64,000 bases of DNA from Pseudomonadota bacterium (GCA_026399735.1 JAPLQK010000092.1:1-64000), one strand, 5' to 3'. Shown: positions 50,290-61,263, counted from the stretch's first letter. Made by a program: numbers and translations. The notes: generated from the sequence alone by a model not told the origin.

Positions 50290-51501
50290 TTATACCACTT
50301 GACCCATCTTGAAGATAGGCAGATACATTGCGACAACCATGCCGCCGATCAGTGTGCCGAGCACCACCATAATGATGGGTTCCATCAGGCTGGACAGGGC
50401 TTCGACGGCATCATCCACTTCAGCTTCGTAAAAGTCGGCAACCTTGCTGAGCATCGCATCAAGCGAGCCTGCTTCCTCGCCGATAGACACCATCTGTATC
50501 ACCATGCTGGGAAAGACTTCGGTGTTTTGCATCGCAACCGTCAGGCTGTTGCCGGTACTGACTTCGCGTTGAATGCTTTTGGTGGCATCAAAATAGACGG
50601 CATTGCCGGCCGCACCGGCAACCGAATTAAACGCTTCGACTAAAGGGACGCCGGCCGCGAACATGGTGGAGAGCGTGCGGCTCCAGCGCGCGATAGTGGC
50701 TTTTCGTACCAGATCGCCGAACACGGGAATTTTAAGCAACACTCTGTCCATGAAATGTTGCATGGGGCGGCTGCGTTTCCAGAAATAGAAGAAGGTATAA
50801 AATCCGCCGCCGATGCCGCCAAAAATGGCCCACCAGTAGCTGACGAAGAAATCGGAAATAGCCATGATGAATAACGTTGGCGCAGGTAAATCCGCGCCAA
50901 AGCTTGAGAATAACTCCTTGAATGCGGGAATGACGAAAATCATAATTACGGCGGTAATGATGAACGCCACCACGATGATTGAAACCGGGTAGAACAGGGC
51001 GGATTTGATCTTGCTTTTGATGGCCAGAATCTTTTCCTGATAGGTCGCAAGGCGTTCCAGCAAGCTATCCAGGATACCTGCAGATTCACCTGCGCCGATC
51101 AGGTTGCAGTACAGGTCATCGAAATAGAGCGGGTGTTTTTTGAAGGCCTGCTGCAGGCTGCTGCCGGTTTCAATATCGGTTTTGATGCTGAACAGCAATT
51201 TTGAAACTGCCGGGTTGTGGTGGCCCTTACCTACGATGTCGAATGACTGAAGCAGCGGGACGCCGGCTTTGAGCATGGTGGCCAGTTGCCTGGTGAACAG
51301 CGTGATGTCTTTTTGTGTGATCGCTTTTGTGCTGTTGCGGGCACGTTTAATTTTGGTGACATTAATGCCCTGACGGCGCAAATGGGCGGATAAGTTGGCT
51401 TCGCCTACCGCACGCATTTCACCTTTAACAATTTTTCCGGTCTTGTCTTTGCCTTCCCAGGTGTAGGTATATTCTTTTGCTTTGGTCGGTGCGACAGCCA
51501 T
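50290..51501 (-). CDS. pilC: type II secretion/type IV pilus assembly inner membrane protein PilC
   Basis: YTWEGKDKTGKIVKGEMRAVGEANLSAHLRRQGINV; FTRQLATMLKAGVPLLQSFDIV; SLMEPIIMVVLGTLIGGMVVAMYLPIF. Confidence 0.95.
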   Translation of the reverse strand: MAVAPTKAKEYTYTWEGKDKTGKIVKGEMRAVGEANLSAHLRRQGINVTKIKRARNSTKAITQKDITLFTRQLATMLKAGVPLLQSFDIVGKGHHNPAVSKLLFSIKTDIETGSSLQQAFKKHPLYFDDLYCNLIGAGESAGILDSLLERLATYQEKILAIKSKIKSALFYPVSIIVVAFIITAVIMIFVIPAFKELFSSFGADLPAPTLFIMAISDFFVSYWWAIFGGIGGGFYTFFYFWKRSRPMQHFMDRVLLKIPVFGDLVRKATIARWSRTLSTMFAAGVPLVEAFNSVAGAAGNAVYFDATKSIQREVSTGNSLTVAMQNTEVFPSMVIQMVSIGEEAGSLDAMLSKVADFYEAEVDDAVEALSSLMEPIIMVVLGTLIGGMVVAMYLPIFKMGQVV

Positions 51502-51577
51502 AACATGTCCTCTGATTTGCCGTTAGCGGGCATGATGCCGAGCTTTCGGGCTATTGTAAAGCCGATGGGGTAAAAGG

Positions 51578-51645
51578 GTAGGATGCGGTGACGAAGGAAC
51601 CGCATCGCTCGGTTGTGGGGTGATGCGGTACGAACCGCATCCTAC
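51578..51645. repeat. Nested inverted repeat between the CorC-like gene and pilC
   Basis: GTAGGATGCGGT ... ACCGCATCCTAC with internal gatgcggtgacgaaggaaccgcatc and gatgcggtacgaaccgcatc. Confidence 0.8.
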
Positions 51646-51658
51646 GCCTAATTAATCA

Positions 51659-52930
51659 CTATTTTTTAATTTGTGGAAACAGACGCGCGACCTTGACGAT
51701 GCGGTCCTGGGTTTGAATGATTTCGATGGGATATCCGGCGATTTTCAGGCTGGTGCCGGTTTCCGGTATGTCTTCGAGATGTTCAAGGATCAGGCCGTTG
51801 AGTGTTTTTGCGCTGGTAAGCGGCAGATGCAGGCCCAGTTTTCTGTTCAGTTCGCGCAAGCTGGTACCGCCTTCGAGCAATATGCTGCCATCCTCCTGGC
51901 GCAAAAATTTACCGGTTTGCGAAGGCGCTTGGGTCGTGAATTCACCGACGATTTCTTCGAGGATGTTTTCCAGTGTGACCAGTCCCAGCAGTTCACCATA
52001 TTCATCTACGACCAGTCCCAGACGCGCGTGACGCTCCTGAAATTGCTGAAGTTGCTGGAGCAGCGGGGTGTCTGACGGGATGAAGTACGGTTCATAGAGT
52101 ACATCTCGCAGTTGCGCGACATCCAGTGTGGATTCATGGAACAGCGCCGCTACGCGTTTGAGGTGCAGAATGCCGATGATGTTGCCGGGTGTGTCGGCAT
52201 AAACCGGCAGCAGGGTATGGTGACAGGTGACGATTTGCTGGCGTAAGGTATCCTGGTCGGCGTTAATATTGAGCGCTTCGATCTGATTGCGCGGGATCAT
52301 CACGTCGTTGACCGTAATGCGTTCCAGATCGACCAGATTCAGTAACATTTTCTGGTGTTTGCGCGGCAGGAAATGCTCCGCATCCAGTACCAGTCCGCGC
52401 AGTTCCTCCAGCGTCAGTTTTTGTTTGCTCTGGTCGGTCTGAACTTTGATGCGCAGCAGCCACAGTACGCCTTTTACGACACCGCCTGCCACCGATACCA
52501 CCGGGTGAAACAGCGTGATCAGCGGAGTGAGCAGGTAGCTGGAGGGGAGGGCGATGCGTTCGGGATAGCTCGCTGCGATAATCTTGGGCAGGATTTCGGA
52601 AAATATCAGCAACATCAGTGTAATCAGCAGTGTGCCGATCAGCATGGCCAGCTCGTTGTGACCGTACAGGCGCAGGACGATGAATTCGGTCAGTGTTGCC
52701 GCAGCCACATTCAACAGGGTGTTGCCGAGCAGGATGGAACCCAGCAGTTTGTCTACCTTGCCCAGTAATTGTGCGGTCAGTTTAGCGCTCTTATTGCCCT
52801 TGCGTATCAGATGATTGAGACGATGGCGATTGATCGCCATCATGCTGGTTTCCGAGCCGGAGAAAAACGCGCTGCAAACCAGCAGTAACAGCAAGATGGC
52901 AAACAGAGAGCCTGTAGAGAAGTCGTTCAA
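51659..52930 (-). CDS. HlyC/CorC family transporter (CNNM + CBS + CorC domains)
   Basis: FFSGSETSMMAINRHRLNHLIRKGNKSAKLTAQLLGKVDKLLGSILLGNTLLNVAA; CBS pair; LGLVVDEYGELLGLVTLENILEEIVGE. Confidence 0.93.
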   Translation of the reverse strand: MNDFSTGSLFAILLLLLVCSAFFSGSETSMMAINRHRLNHLIRKGNKSAKLTAQLLGKVDKLLGSILLGNTLLNVAAATLTEFIVLRLYGHNELAMLIGTLLITLMLLIFSEILPKIIAASYPERIALPSSYLLTPLITLFHPVVSVAGGVVKGVLWLLRIKVQTDQSKQKLTLEELRGLVLDAEHFLPRKHQKMLLNLVDLERITVNDVMIPRNQIEALNINADQDTLRQQIVTCHHTLLPVYADTPGNIIGILHLKRVAALFHESTLDVAQLRDVLYEPYFIPSDTPLLQQLQQFQERHARLGLVVDEYGELLGLVTLENILEEIVGEFTTQAPSQTGKFLRQEDGSILLEGGTSLRELNRKLGLHLPLTSAKTLNGLILEHLEDIPETGTSLKIAGYPIEIIQTQDRIVKVARLFPQIKK

Positions 52931-52999
52931 GGTAAAGTTGCCGTTATAGCCCTGGTTGATTTTGGGATAGGCGCAGTGTGCGAGAGGCGCTTGCCGGTG

Positions 53000-53785
53000 T
53001 CAAGCTGAGCGGCGCATGCTCCAGATCATCATCCCTGTTCCAACGATTACCATGGGCAGGCTCAGCCATTGACCCATGCTGATACCGAAGGTCATCAGAC
53101 CGAAGATGCCGTCGTCCGGGTTGCGGGTGAATTCACCCAGAAAACGGAAGCAGCCATAGCCGATCAGAAACAGGCCGGATACGGCGCCTGTCGGGCGCGG
53201 TTTCTTCGCATACAGCCAGAGCAGCGCGAATAACAATATGCCTTCCAGCCCGAATTCGTAAAGCTGTGAAGGGTGGCGCGGCAAATTGTCCACATGGGGA
53301 AAGACCATACCCCACGGCATGTCGGTGGGACGGCCCCATAATTCGCCGTTAATGAAATTGCCCAGTCGACCGAACGCCAGGCCCGGTGGCACCAGGGGTG
53401 CGATAAAATCCATCAAATCCAGCCAGCGCAATTTATGCTGATAAGCAAACAACGCCATCGCCACCAGCACGCCCAAAAATCCGCCGTGAAATGACATGCC
53501 GCCTTCCCAGACGGCGAAAATTTTGAGCGGATTGGCAAAATAATAACCGGGATTGTAAAAAAGCACTTCACCCAGGCGGCCGCCCAGAACAACCCCCAGT
53601 ACGCCATAGAACAACAAATCGTCGAGCAGCTTATTGGTGAGCTGCGGGTGATTCAGCGCAACGATGCGTTTTCGTCCCAGGCAGATGAAAGTAAGGAAGC
53701 CTGCCATATACATCAGGCCGTACCAGTGTATGGCCAGGGGCCCTAGTTGCAGTGCGACGGGATTGATTTGCGGATAAACGAGCAT
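53000..53785 (-). CDS. lgt: prolipoprotein diacylglyceryl transferase
   Basis: [52 protein letters not shown]. Confidence 0.96.
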   Translation of the reverse strand: MLVYPQINPVALQLGPLAIHWYGLMYMAGFLTFICLGRKRIVALNHPQLTNKLLDDLLFYGVLGVVLGGRLGEVLFYNPGYYFANPLKIFAVWEGGMSFHGGFLGVLVAMALFAYQHKLRWLDLMDFIAPLVPPGLAFGRLGNFINGELWGRPTDMPWGMVFPHVDNLPRHPSQLYEFGLEGILLFALLWLYAKKPRPTGAVSGLFLIGYGCFRFLGEFTRNPDDGIFGLMTFGISMGQWLSLPMVIVGTGMMIWSMRRSA

Positions 53786-53839
53786 GGCGTATTCAGGTAG
53801 AATCGATAGTCTGATTATAGCTTACGCAAGAGAGACATC

Positions 53840-55687
53840 ATGCCAGTTTACCGTTCACGTACTTCCACTCATGGCCGCAACATGGCCGGTGCACGCTCAT
53901 TGTGGCGCGCGACCGGCATGACGGAAGGCGACTTCGGCAAGCCGATCATCGCCATTGCCAATTCATTTACCCAGTTCGTGCCGGGTCATGTCCACTTGAA
54001 GGATATGGGGCAACTGGTGGCGCGCGAGATTGAAAAGGCGGGCGGAATTGCCAAAGAATTCAATACGATAGCAGTAGATGACGGTATTGCGATGGGTCAC
54101 AGCGGTATGCTGTACTCCTTGCCCAGCCGCGATCTGATCGCCGATTCCGTGGAGTATATGGTCAACGCGCATTGCGCCGACGCGCTGGTGTGTATCTCCA
54201 ACTGCGACAAAATCACGCCGGGTATGCTGATGGCGGCGATGCGCCTGAATATTCCGGTGGTGTTCGTCTCAGGCGGGCCGATGGAGGCGGGTAAGGTGAA
54301 CTGGAACGGCGTGTCCCGTGGCCTGGATCTGGTGGATGCGATGGTTGCAGCGGCGGACAGCCATTACAGCGATGCGGAAGTGGACGCGATCGAGCGCTCC
54401 GCGTGTCCGACTTGCGGCTCCTGTTCCGGTATGTTTACCGCCAATTCGATGAATTGCCTGACCGAGGCGCTGGGACTGTCGCTGCCCGGCAACGGTTCGC
54501 TGGTGGCGACGCACGCCGAGCGCAAACAGCTGTTCCTGCGTGCAGGGCGCGTGATCGTCGATTTGTGTAAGCGTTATTACGAGCAGGACGACGAGTCGGT
54601 ATTGCCGCGCAATATCGCCACGTTCAATGCCTTCGAGAATGCGATGACGCTGGATATTGCGATGGGCGGTTCGACCAATACCGTGCTGCATCTGTTGGCC
54701 ATCGCGCGCGAAGCGGGTGTGGATTTCACCATGAAGGATATGGACAGGCTGTCGCGCCATGTGCCGACGCTGTGCAAGGTTGCGCCATCTTCCGAATACC
54801 ATATGGAAGACGTGCATCGCGCAGGCGGCATCCCGGCTATCTTGGGCGAACTGGACAGAGCGGGGCTGCTGCACGGCGATGTGGGTTCGGTGCACAGCAA
54901 GACGCTGCGCGACGGTTTGGCGCAGTGGGATATTGTGCAAAACACCGACGGCACCGCCGATAAGTTTTTCCGTGCAGCGCCCGGTGGCATCGTCACCACC
55001 ATCGCATTCTCACAATCCATGCTGTATCCGGAAACAGATTCCGATCGCGCTGCCGGTTGCATACGCGACAAGGCGCATGCCTATTCGCAGGACGGCGGAT
55101 TGGCAGTATTGCACGGCAATGTTGCGGTGGACGGTTGCATCGTGAAAACGGCCGGTGTGGATGAAAGTATTTTAAAATTTACCGGTCGGGCGCGCGTGTT
55201 CGAGAGTCAGGATGATGCGGTGGCCGCCGTGCTGGCAGATACCATCGTCGCGGGCGATGTGGTGGTGATCCGTTACGAAGGGCCGAAGGGCGGGCCGGGC
55301 ATGCAGGAGATGCTGTATCCGACCGCCTATCTGAAGTCCAAGGGTCTGGGCAAAGTCTGCGCGCTGCTAACCGACGGTCGTTTTTCAGGCGGTACGTCAG
55401 GTTTGTCTATCGGTCACGTCTCGCCGGAAGCGGCGGCGGGCGGTGCGATCGGGCTGGTAGAGGAGGACGATACCATCGAAATCGACATTCCGAATCGCAG
55501 TATTACGCTGAGCGTTTCCATTGAGGAAATGACGCGTCGTCGCGCCGGGATGGAAGCGCGTGGCAAACTGGCCTGGAAACCGGTCAGCCGCGAGCGGCAT
55601 GTGTCGGTTGCCTTGCGTGCCTATGCGGCGATGACCACCAGCGCCGACAAGGGCGCGGTTCGTGATGTTACCCAGATCGAACGCTAG
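53840..55687 (+). CDS. ilvD: dihydroxy-acid dehydratase
   Basis: [58 protein letters not shown]. Confidence 0.97.
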   Translation: MPVYRSRTSTHGRNMAGARSLWRATGMTEGDFGKPIIAIANSFTQFVPGHVHLKDMGQLVAREIEKAGGIAKEFNTIAVDDGIAMGHSGMLYSLPSRDLIADSVEYMVNAHCADALVCISNCDKITPGMLMAAMRLNIPVVFVSGGPMEAGKVNWNGVSRGLDLVDAMVAAADSHYSDAEVDAIERSACPTCGSCSGMFTANSMNCLTEALGLSLPGNGSLVATHAERKQLFLRAGRVIVDLCKRYYEQDDESVLPRNIATFNAFENAMTLDIAMGGSTNTVLHLLAIAREAGVDFTMKDMDRLSRHVPTLCKVAPSSEYHMEDVHRAGGIPAILGELDRAGLLHGDVGSVHSKTLRDGLAQWDIVQNTDGTADKFFRAAPGGIVTTIAFSQSMLYPETDSDRAAGCIRDKAHAYSQDGGLAVLHGNVAVDGCIVKTAGVDESILKFTGRARVFESQDDAVAAVLADTIVAGDVVVIRYEGPKGGPGMQEMLYPTAYLKSKGLGKVCALLTDGRFSGGTSGLSIGHVSPEAAAGGAIGLVEEDDTIEIDIPNRSITLSVSIEEMTRRRAGMEARGKLAWKPVSRERHVSVALRAYAAMTTSADKGAVRDVTQIER

Positions 55688-55739
55688 AACTTTGTAATAT
55701 ATTGATTAATAACAGTTTATATTGATAATGGGGAATGGC

Positions 55740-56645
55740 ATGGCTGAAACATTGAATACGCAATTTGGCATCAAAGGGCAGTTGGTCTTTAACGCAGATG
55801 CCAGCGGTCTGATCGTGGCAGAAATCGACAACGTACTGGGCAGCGCATCGCTGTGTTTGCAAGGCGCGCATCTGATGACCTGGCAGCCTAAGAGTCAGGC
55901 AGTGCCGGTGGTGTGGTTATCACGCGACACCAAACCCGCAGTCGGTAAATCGATACGCGGCGGCGCGCCGGTGTGCTGGCCGTGGTTTGGTGCACACGCA
56001 ACGGAATCCGCTTTTCCCGGACACGGTTTTGCACGCACCGTGCCCTGGCGCGTGATCGAATCGGGAACAGAACCCGATGGTGCGACACGCCTGACTTTGC
56101 GGCTGGTAGCGAGTGACAAGACACGTATTCAGTGGTCGCATGAATGCAACGTGGATCTGACTGTGATTGTGGGCGAGACACTACGCATGGAAATGACTAC
56201 CGAAAACACCGGTTCAACGGATTTCGTAATCGGCGAAGCGTTGCATACCTATTTTCAGATCGGCGACATCGGGCAGGTTCGCGTGACGGGGCTGGATGGA
56301 TGTGAATACTGGGACAAGGTCGGGGGCTCGAATTTGCGTCGTCAGGAGGGTGGTATCAGCTTCTCCGGTGAAACGGATCGCGTGTACATCAATACGGGCG
56401 CGACTTGTGTAATTCACGATGATGAGCTCAACCGTCGTATCCACATAAGCAAATCCGGCAGTCTGTCCACCGTGGTATGGACGCCGTGGGTCGAAAAGGC
56501 CAACAAGATGGGCGACATGGGGCAGCCGGAAGGCTGGCGCGAAATGGTCTGTGTGGAATCGGTGAATGCGATTGAAAATGTGGTGAAGGTCGCGGCTGGA
56601 ACAACACATACCCTGATCGTCGAATATCGTGCCGAGTCGGTTTAA
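55740..56645 (+). CDS. D-hexose-6-phosphate mutarotase (aldose 1-epimerase family)
   Basis: GGAPVCWPWFGAH, FPGHGFART, VVWTPWVEKANKMGDMG...WREMVCVESVNA. Confidence 0.92.
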   Translation: MAETLNTQFGIKGQLVFNADASGLIVAEIDNVLGSASLCLQGAHLMTWQPKSQAVPVVWLSRDTKPAVGKSIRGGAPVCWPWFGAHATESAFPGHGFARTVPWRVIESGTEPDGATRLTLRLVASDKTRIQWSHECNVDLTVIVGETLRMEMTTENTGSTDFVIGEALHTYFQIGDIGQVRVTGLDGCEYWDKVGGSNLRRQEGGISFSGETDRVYINTGATCVIHDDELNRRIHISKSGSLSTVVWTPWVEKANKMGDMGQPEGWREMVCVESVNAIENVVKVAAGTTHTLIVEYRAESV

Positions 56646-56650
56646 AGGCC

Positions 56651-56896
56651 ATGAAAATAATAATAATTTTGTTGGTGGCTGTATATGGCGGGCAAGCGAT
56701 TGCCTGCGATCTGTCCTCTCAGCACACCAGACACAAGGGGCACAAACGACCTTGCATGGAAGTTAAGGGGCGGCCGTGTCAGATGCAGGAAAAGATGCAC
56801 GCACAGCGTGCTGAGGAAGCGAAGGTTGCGAACGGTGAATCGAAAGCACCAGCGGAATCCGGTTTTGGGTCCGCTCCAGTAACTAATAAGCCTTAA
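56651..56896 (+). CDS. Small secreted hypothetical protein
   Basis: Signal-like N-terminus MKIIIILLVAVYGGQAIAC, then a Cys/His/Lys-rich region. Confidence 0.5.
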   Translation: MKIIIILLVAVYGGQAIACDLSSQHTRHKGHKRPCMEVKGRPCQMQEKMHAQRAEEAKVANGESKAPAESGFGSAPVTNKP

Positions 56897-57086
56897 GATG
56901 AAGTGCTTGTGTTGAAATGCACGGGCTGAATTTGCAACATGCTGTCAACCACAATGAGATTGTGAGCGTTATTTGCTCACGGTCAGAAAAGTCAGTAGGC
57001 AAACTGGGCGGAGTTGTTTAGAATCAATACCGGAGGCTAAGCCTTCGTATTTTGAATTTTATTGTATATAACACGGGAGAGAATAT

Positions 57087-57404
57087 ATGAAATCTATTAT
57101 CGTAAGCATGGCAGTAGCAGCAGGTTTGATGGTTGCAGGTTCAGCAATGGCTGTTGATATGCCGGCAGTAGGTAAAGCAAAGTGCGGCGCATGCCACAAA
57201 GTTGATGCTAAGTTGGTCGGACCGGCTTGGCAAGATGTTGCCAAGAAGTATGCCGGCGACAAGGATGCTGAAAGCAAGATCGCAGCCAGCATCACTAAGG
57301 GCGGTCAGTTTGGCTGGAAGTTCGGTACTATGCCTCCTAAAGGCATGGGCGCATCCGATGCTGATATCAAAGAACTGGCACATTTCATCGCTGGCCTGAA
57401 GTAA
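57087..57404 (+). CDS. Class I c-type cytochrome (c551/c552-like)
   Basis: Signal peptide, CGACHKVDAKLVGPAWQDVAKKYAG, GTMPPKG. Confidence 0.93.
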   Translation: MKSIIVSMAVAAGLMVAGSAMAVDMPAVGKAKCGACHKVDAKLVGPAWQDVAKKYAGDKDAESKIAASITKGGQFGWKFGTMPPKGMGASDADIKELAHFIAGLK

Positions 57405-57419
57405 GCAACTGGCACTGAA

Positions 57420-57450
57420 GCAAAGCCGACCTGGTCGGCTTTGCTTTTTG
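57420..57450 (+). terminator. Rho-independent terminator after cytochrome c gene
   Basis: GCAAAGCCGAC-ctg-GTCGGCTTTGC-TTTTT. Confidence 0.9.
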
Positions 57451-57482
57451 TGTTGGCCGAGTTTCATTGAACCGGGAATGTC

Positions 57483-57860
57483 ATGAAAAAAAGCTACGTT
57501 TTGGTGTTGTGTTTATTTGCATTGGCTGGTTGTAACAAGGCAGAGGAAGCGCACACAGTTGCACCCCCAATTACTGTTTCTGCGGGCAGTGAGTCAGGCA
57601 ATAATATGCCCTTGCTTGCCCGAGAGAATAACTGCACCGCTTGTCACGCTATTGACCATAAGGTGGTTGGCCCGGCGTGGATAGAGGTTGCAAAGAAATA
57701 CAAAGGTGATCCGACTGCAGAAGCACGCCTGATTGTCAAAGTGTCCAAGGGTGGCGCCGGTGCATGGGGTACCATGCCGATGCCTGCCAACGATGCTGCC
57801 GGCAAAAAACATGATCAAATCAAGGCGCTGGTTCAGTTTATTCTGGCTCTGGCCAAGTAA
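57483..57860 (+). CDS. Class I c-type cytochrome, predicted lipoprotein
   Basis: Lipobox-like LFALAGCNK; CTACHAIDHKVVGPAWIEVAKKYKG. Confidence 0.88.
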   Translation: MKKSYVLVLCLFALAGCNKAEEAHTVAPPITVSAGSESGNNMPLLARENNCTACHAIDHKVVGPAWIEVAKKYKGDPTAEARLIVKVSKGGAGAWGTMPMPANDAAGKKHDQIKALVQFILALAK

Positions 57861-58037
57861 GCCTGCTTCGTTTTTAACTCAGACCTGAAGGCGGTTGAAG
57901 CGTTCGTCCTGATGAACTCCGGAAAAGTCGGTATAAGCCGGCTTTTTTGTTGTCCGTCAAATTGACAAGCACAGCGACGGCTATGCATAATCGCAAGCTT
58001 GTCGTTCGTAGCCGGATTTTATTTCAGGGATTCAATT

Positions 58038-59192
58038 ATGTCTTTCCGTTTCGCTCCATTATTACTCCTCGCCGCATTGACGGCATGCGGCAAATCTGCC
58101 ACCGATCAGGCAGTTGCATCAGGGGAGATGGTGGTGCGTATCGGCGCAGCAGCGCCACTGACAGGGCCGCAGGCGCATCTGGGCAAAGACAATGAGAACG
58201 GTACACGCATGGCGATCGACGATGCCAACGCGAAGGGTATTGTGATCGGCGGCAGACGAGTGCATTTTGAGCTGATCAGCGAAGACGATCAGGCTGATCC
58301 CAAGACGGCGACCATCGTCGCGCAAAAGTTGGTGGACAATAAGGTCGCGGGTGTGATCGGCCATCTCAATTCCGGCACCACGATTCCGGCGGCAAAAATT
58401 TACAGCGACAACGGTATACCGCAAATTTCGCCTTCTGCCACAGCGGTCTCCTACACCCATCAGGGTTTTAAGGGCGCTTTCCGCGTGATGGCGAACGATG
58501 AGCAGCAAGGTCATGTATTGGGCGAGTATGCGGTTAAAAATCTGGGGGCAAAAAAGATCGCTGTCATCGACGACCGAACCGCCTACGGACAGGGGCTGGC
58601 CGATGAGTTTATCAAGGCGGCCCGGGCTGCAGGCGCAGAGATTGTGGCGCACGAGTACACCAGCGACAAGTCAGTGGACTTTACGGCCGTGCTGACGGCT
58701 GTTAAAGGAAAACAGCCTGATCTGCTGTTCTACGGCGGCATGGATGCACAAGGCGGACCGATGGCCAGACAAATCAAGGCCTTAGCGCTGAATGTAAAAC
58801 TGGTGATGGGCGATGGCGGTCATACACCGGAATTCGTCAAACTGGCAGGTGACGCGGCGGAAGGTACTTATGCCTCATTGCCCGGCGTGCCGCTGGATAA
58901 AATGCCCGGCGGCAAAGAATTCTCCGCTCGTTTTATTGCAAAGTATCAGCCTATTCAATCGTATGCACCGTATTGCTATGACGCAGTGAACGTGATGATC
59001 GCCGCGATGCAAAAGGCGGATTCGGCAGAACCCGCAAAGTATCTGCCAGCGCTTGCCGGTATTTCCCATCAGGGCGTCACCGCTGTGATCCAGTTCGATG
59101 CGATGGGCGATCTCAAGGGCGGATTCGTGACGATGTATCAAGTAAAGCTGGGCAAGTGGCAGGCGCTGGAAACGCTAGGCGCGGCACAATGA
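58038..59192 (+). CDS. livK: Branched-chain amino acid ABC transporter substrate-binding protein
   Basis: Lipobox-like LLAALTACG; VRIGAAAPLTGPQAHLGKDNENG. Confidence 0.92.
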   Translation: MSFRFAPLLLLAALTACGKSATDQAVASGEMVVRIGAAAPLTGPQAHLGKDNENGTRMAIDDANAKGIVIGGRRVHFELISEDDQADPKTATIVAQKLVDNKVAGVIGHLNSGTTIPAAKIYSDNGIPQISPSATAVSYTHQGFKGAFRVMANDEQQGHVLGEYAVKNLGAKKIAVIDDRTAYGQGLADEFIKAARAAGAEIVAHEYTSDKSVDFTAVLTAVKGKQPDLLFYGGMDAQGGPMARQIKALALNVKLVMGDGGHTPEFVKLAGDAAEGTYASLPGVPLDKMPGGKEFSARFIAKYQPIQSYAPYCYDAVNVMIAAMQKADSAEPAKYLPALAGISHQGVTAVIQFDAMGDLKGGFVTMYQVKLGKWQALETLGAAQ

Positions 59193-59230
59193 AGCGCGGC
59201 ACAATGAGGCGCATCCGCCCCGCCTGATAC

Positions 59231-60154
59231 ATGGAAATATTCTTACAGCAAATTATCAACGGTCTGGTGCAAGGCAGCGTTTACGCGTTGGTCGCGCTGG
59301 GTTACACCATGGTGTACGGCATACTGGGCCTGATCAACTTCGCGCACGGCGAGGTGGTGATGGTCGGCGCGATGCTGGCACTATCTGCGCTGACCGCGAT
59401 GACAGGCTGGGGATTGTCGCCGTTGTTGGCGCTGCCACTGAGTTTGTTGCTGGCGATGGCAGGATGCATGTTGCTGGGCTACAGCATCGAACGTATCGCT
59501 TACCGCCCGTTACGTCACGCACCGCGCCTTGCACCGTTGATTACCGCGATTGGTGTCTCCATCGTGTTGCAAAATCTGGCGATGATGATCTGGGGGCGCG
59601 AATATCACGCCTTTCCGCAACTGATTGCCAATCAGCCCCACCATATTGCCGGTGCGATTATCAACGATATGCAAATTATCATAATAATCATGGCATTAGC
59701 GATAATGGCGGGCTTGATGGTGGTGGTGCACCGCACTCGTCTGGGGCGCGCGATGCGCGCCGTGGCGGAAAACCAGCATGCCGCGCAACTGATGGGTGTG
59801 GACGTCAACCGCGTGATCTCAATTACCTTTATGCTGGGTTCGGCACTGGCCGCCGTGGCCGGACTGATGGTCAGCGCCAACTACGGGCTGGCGCATTACT
59901 ACATGGGCTTTTTGCTGGGCCTTAAAGCCTTTACCGCAGCGGTGCTGGGCGGCATTGGCAATCTGCGCGGCGCGATGTTGGGCGGTTTGTTGCTGGGGCT
60001 GATAGAGAGTCTGGGTGCGGGCTATATCGGTGACTTGACTGGCGGATTCATGGGCAGCCAATATCAGGACGTATTTGCTTTCTTCGTGTTGATCGCCGTG
60101 CTGGTATTTCGTCCATCGGGTTTACTTGGCGAACGGCTGGCGGAACGCGCATGA
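59231..60154 (+). CDS. livH: Branched-chain amino acid ABC transporter permease
   Basis: IINGLVQGSVYALVALGYTMVYGILGLINFAHGEVVMVGAM. Confidence 0.95.
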   Translation: MEIFLQQIINGLVQGSVYALVALGYTMVYGILGLINFAHGEVVMVGAMLALSALTAMTGWGLSPLLALPLSLLLAMAGCMLLGYSIERIAYRPLRHAPRLAPLITAIGVSIVLQNLAMMIWGREYHAFPQLIANQPHHIAGAIINDMQIIIIIMALAIMAGLMVVVHRTRLGRAMRAVAENQHAAQLMGVDVNRVISITFMLGSALAAVAGLMVSANYGLAHYYMGFLLGLKAFTAAVLGGIGNLRGAMLGGLLLGLIESLGAGYIGDLTGGFMGSQYQDVFAFFVLIAVLVFRPSGLLGERLAERA

Positions 60155-61263
60155 TAAATTATCATAAGTATTTGAATAATAACAGATTTATTTTGTTCGT
60201 CGTGCTGGTCTCAGTGCTGTTGTTGCCGTTCGCAACCGATGCATTGCTCGGGCGCGGCTGGGTGCGTATCGTGGATTTTGCGATGCTCTACATCATGCTG
60301 GCGCTGGGTCTTAACATCGTGGTCGGTTATGCGGGATTGCTGGACTTGGGTTATATCGCGTTCTTTGCGGTGGGGGCATATTGCTATGCGCTGACCGGCT
60401 CACCGCATCTGGCCGCCGCCTTTCCATTGCTGTTTCCCGACGGCCTGCATCTGTCGTTCTGGATCGTGTTGCCGCTGGCGGCGCTGCTGGCCGGCGGTTT
60501 CGGCGTGTTGCTGGGTTTTCCGACCCTGCGGCTGCGCGGCGATTATCTGGCGATCGTCACGCTGGGATTCGGCGAAATTATCCGCATCTTCATGAACAAC
60601 CTGAATGCGCCAATCAACCTGACCAACGGCCCGCAAGGCATCAGCCGCATCGACCCGATCACGGTAGCGGGCGTATCGCTCAACAGGACACAAGAAATAT
60701 TCGGTATCGAACTGCCTTCAGTGCATCTGTATTTTTATCTGTTTCTGGGTTTTGCCGCGCTGGTGGTATTCGTCTCGCACCGTCTGGAAAAATCGCGCAT
60801 CGGCCGCGCCTGGATGGCGATACGCGAAGACGAAATCGCCGCCTCTGCGATGGGTATCAATACCCGTAACCTCAAGTTGCTGGCCTTCGCGATGGGTGCG
60901 ATGTTCGGCGGCGTGTCCGGTACCTTGTTCGCAGGTTTTCAAGGGTTTGTCAGTCCCGAGAGCTTCAGTCTGATGGAATCGGTGATGGTGCTGTGCATGG
61001 TGGTATTGGGCGGCATGGGCAATATCTACGGGGTGATTCTGGGCGGGTTGATGCTGGCCTTACTGCCGGAAGTGTTGCGCCACAGCGTGGTTCCGTTGCA
61101 ACAGGCGATGTTCGGCAAGACGATTATCGACCCGGAAAGCCTGCGCATGTTGCTGTTCGGCACCGCCTTGATTGTGGTGATGCTGTACCGCCCGGCGGGA
61201 TTGTGGCCTTCCCGCGTGCGCCGCCGCGAATTGGCAACCGATGAAACGGAGCAAATCGTATGA
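60151..61263 (+). CDS. livM: Branched-chain amino acid ABC transporter permease
   Basis: ALGLNIVVGYAGLLDLGYIAFFAVGAYCYAL; VMVLCMVVLGGMGNIYGVILGG. Confidence 0.95.
   Translation: MINYHKYLNNNRFILFVVLVSVLLLPFATDALLGRGWVRIVDFAMLYIMLALGLNIVVGYAGLLDLGYIAFFAVGAYCYALTGSPHLAAAFPLLFPDGLHLSFWIVLPLAALLAGGFGVLLGFPTLRLRGDYLAIVTLGFGEIIRIFMNNLNAPINLTNGPQGISRIDPITVAGVSLNRTQEIFGIELPSVHLYFYLFLGFAALVVFVSHRLEKSRIGRAWMAIREDEIAASAMGINTRNLKLLAFAMGAMFGGVSGTLFAGFQGFVSPESFSLMESVMVLCMVVLGGMGNIYGVILGGLMLALLPEVLRHSVVPLQQAMFGKTIIDPESLRMLLFGTALIVVMLYRPAGLWPSRVRRRELATDETEQIV

Noticed and set aside
54269-54940. 223-aa minus-strand ORF inside ilvD
   Set aside because: Antisense shadow ORF in a highly conserved gene.
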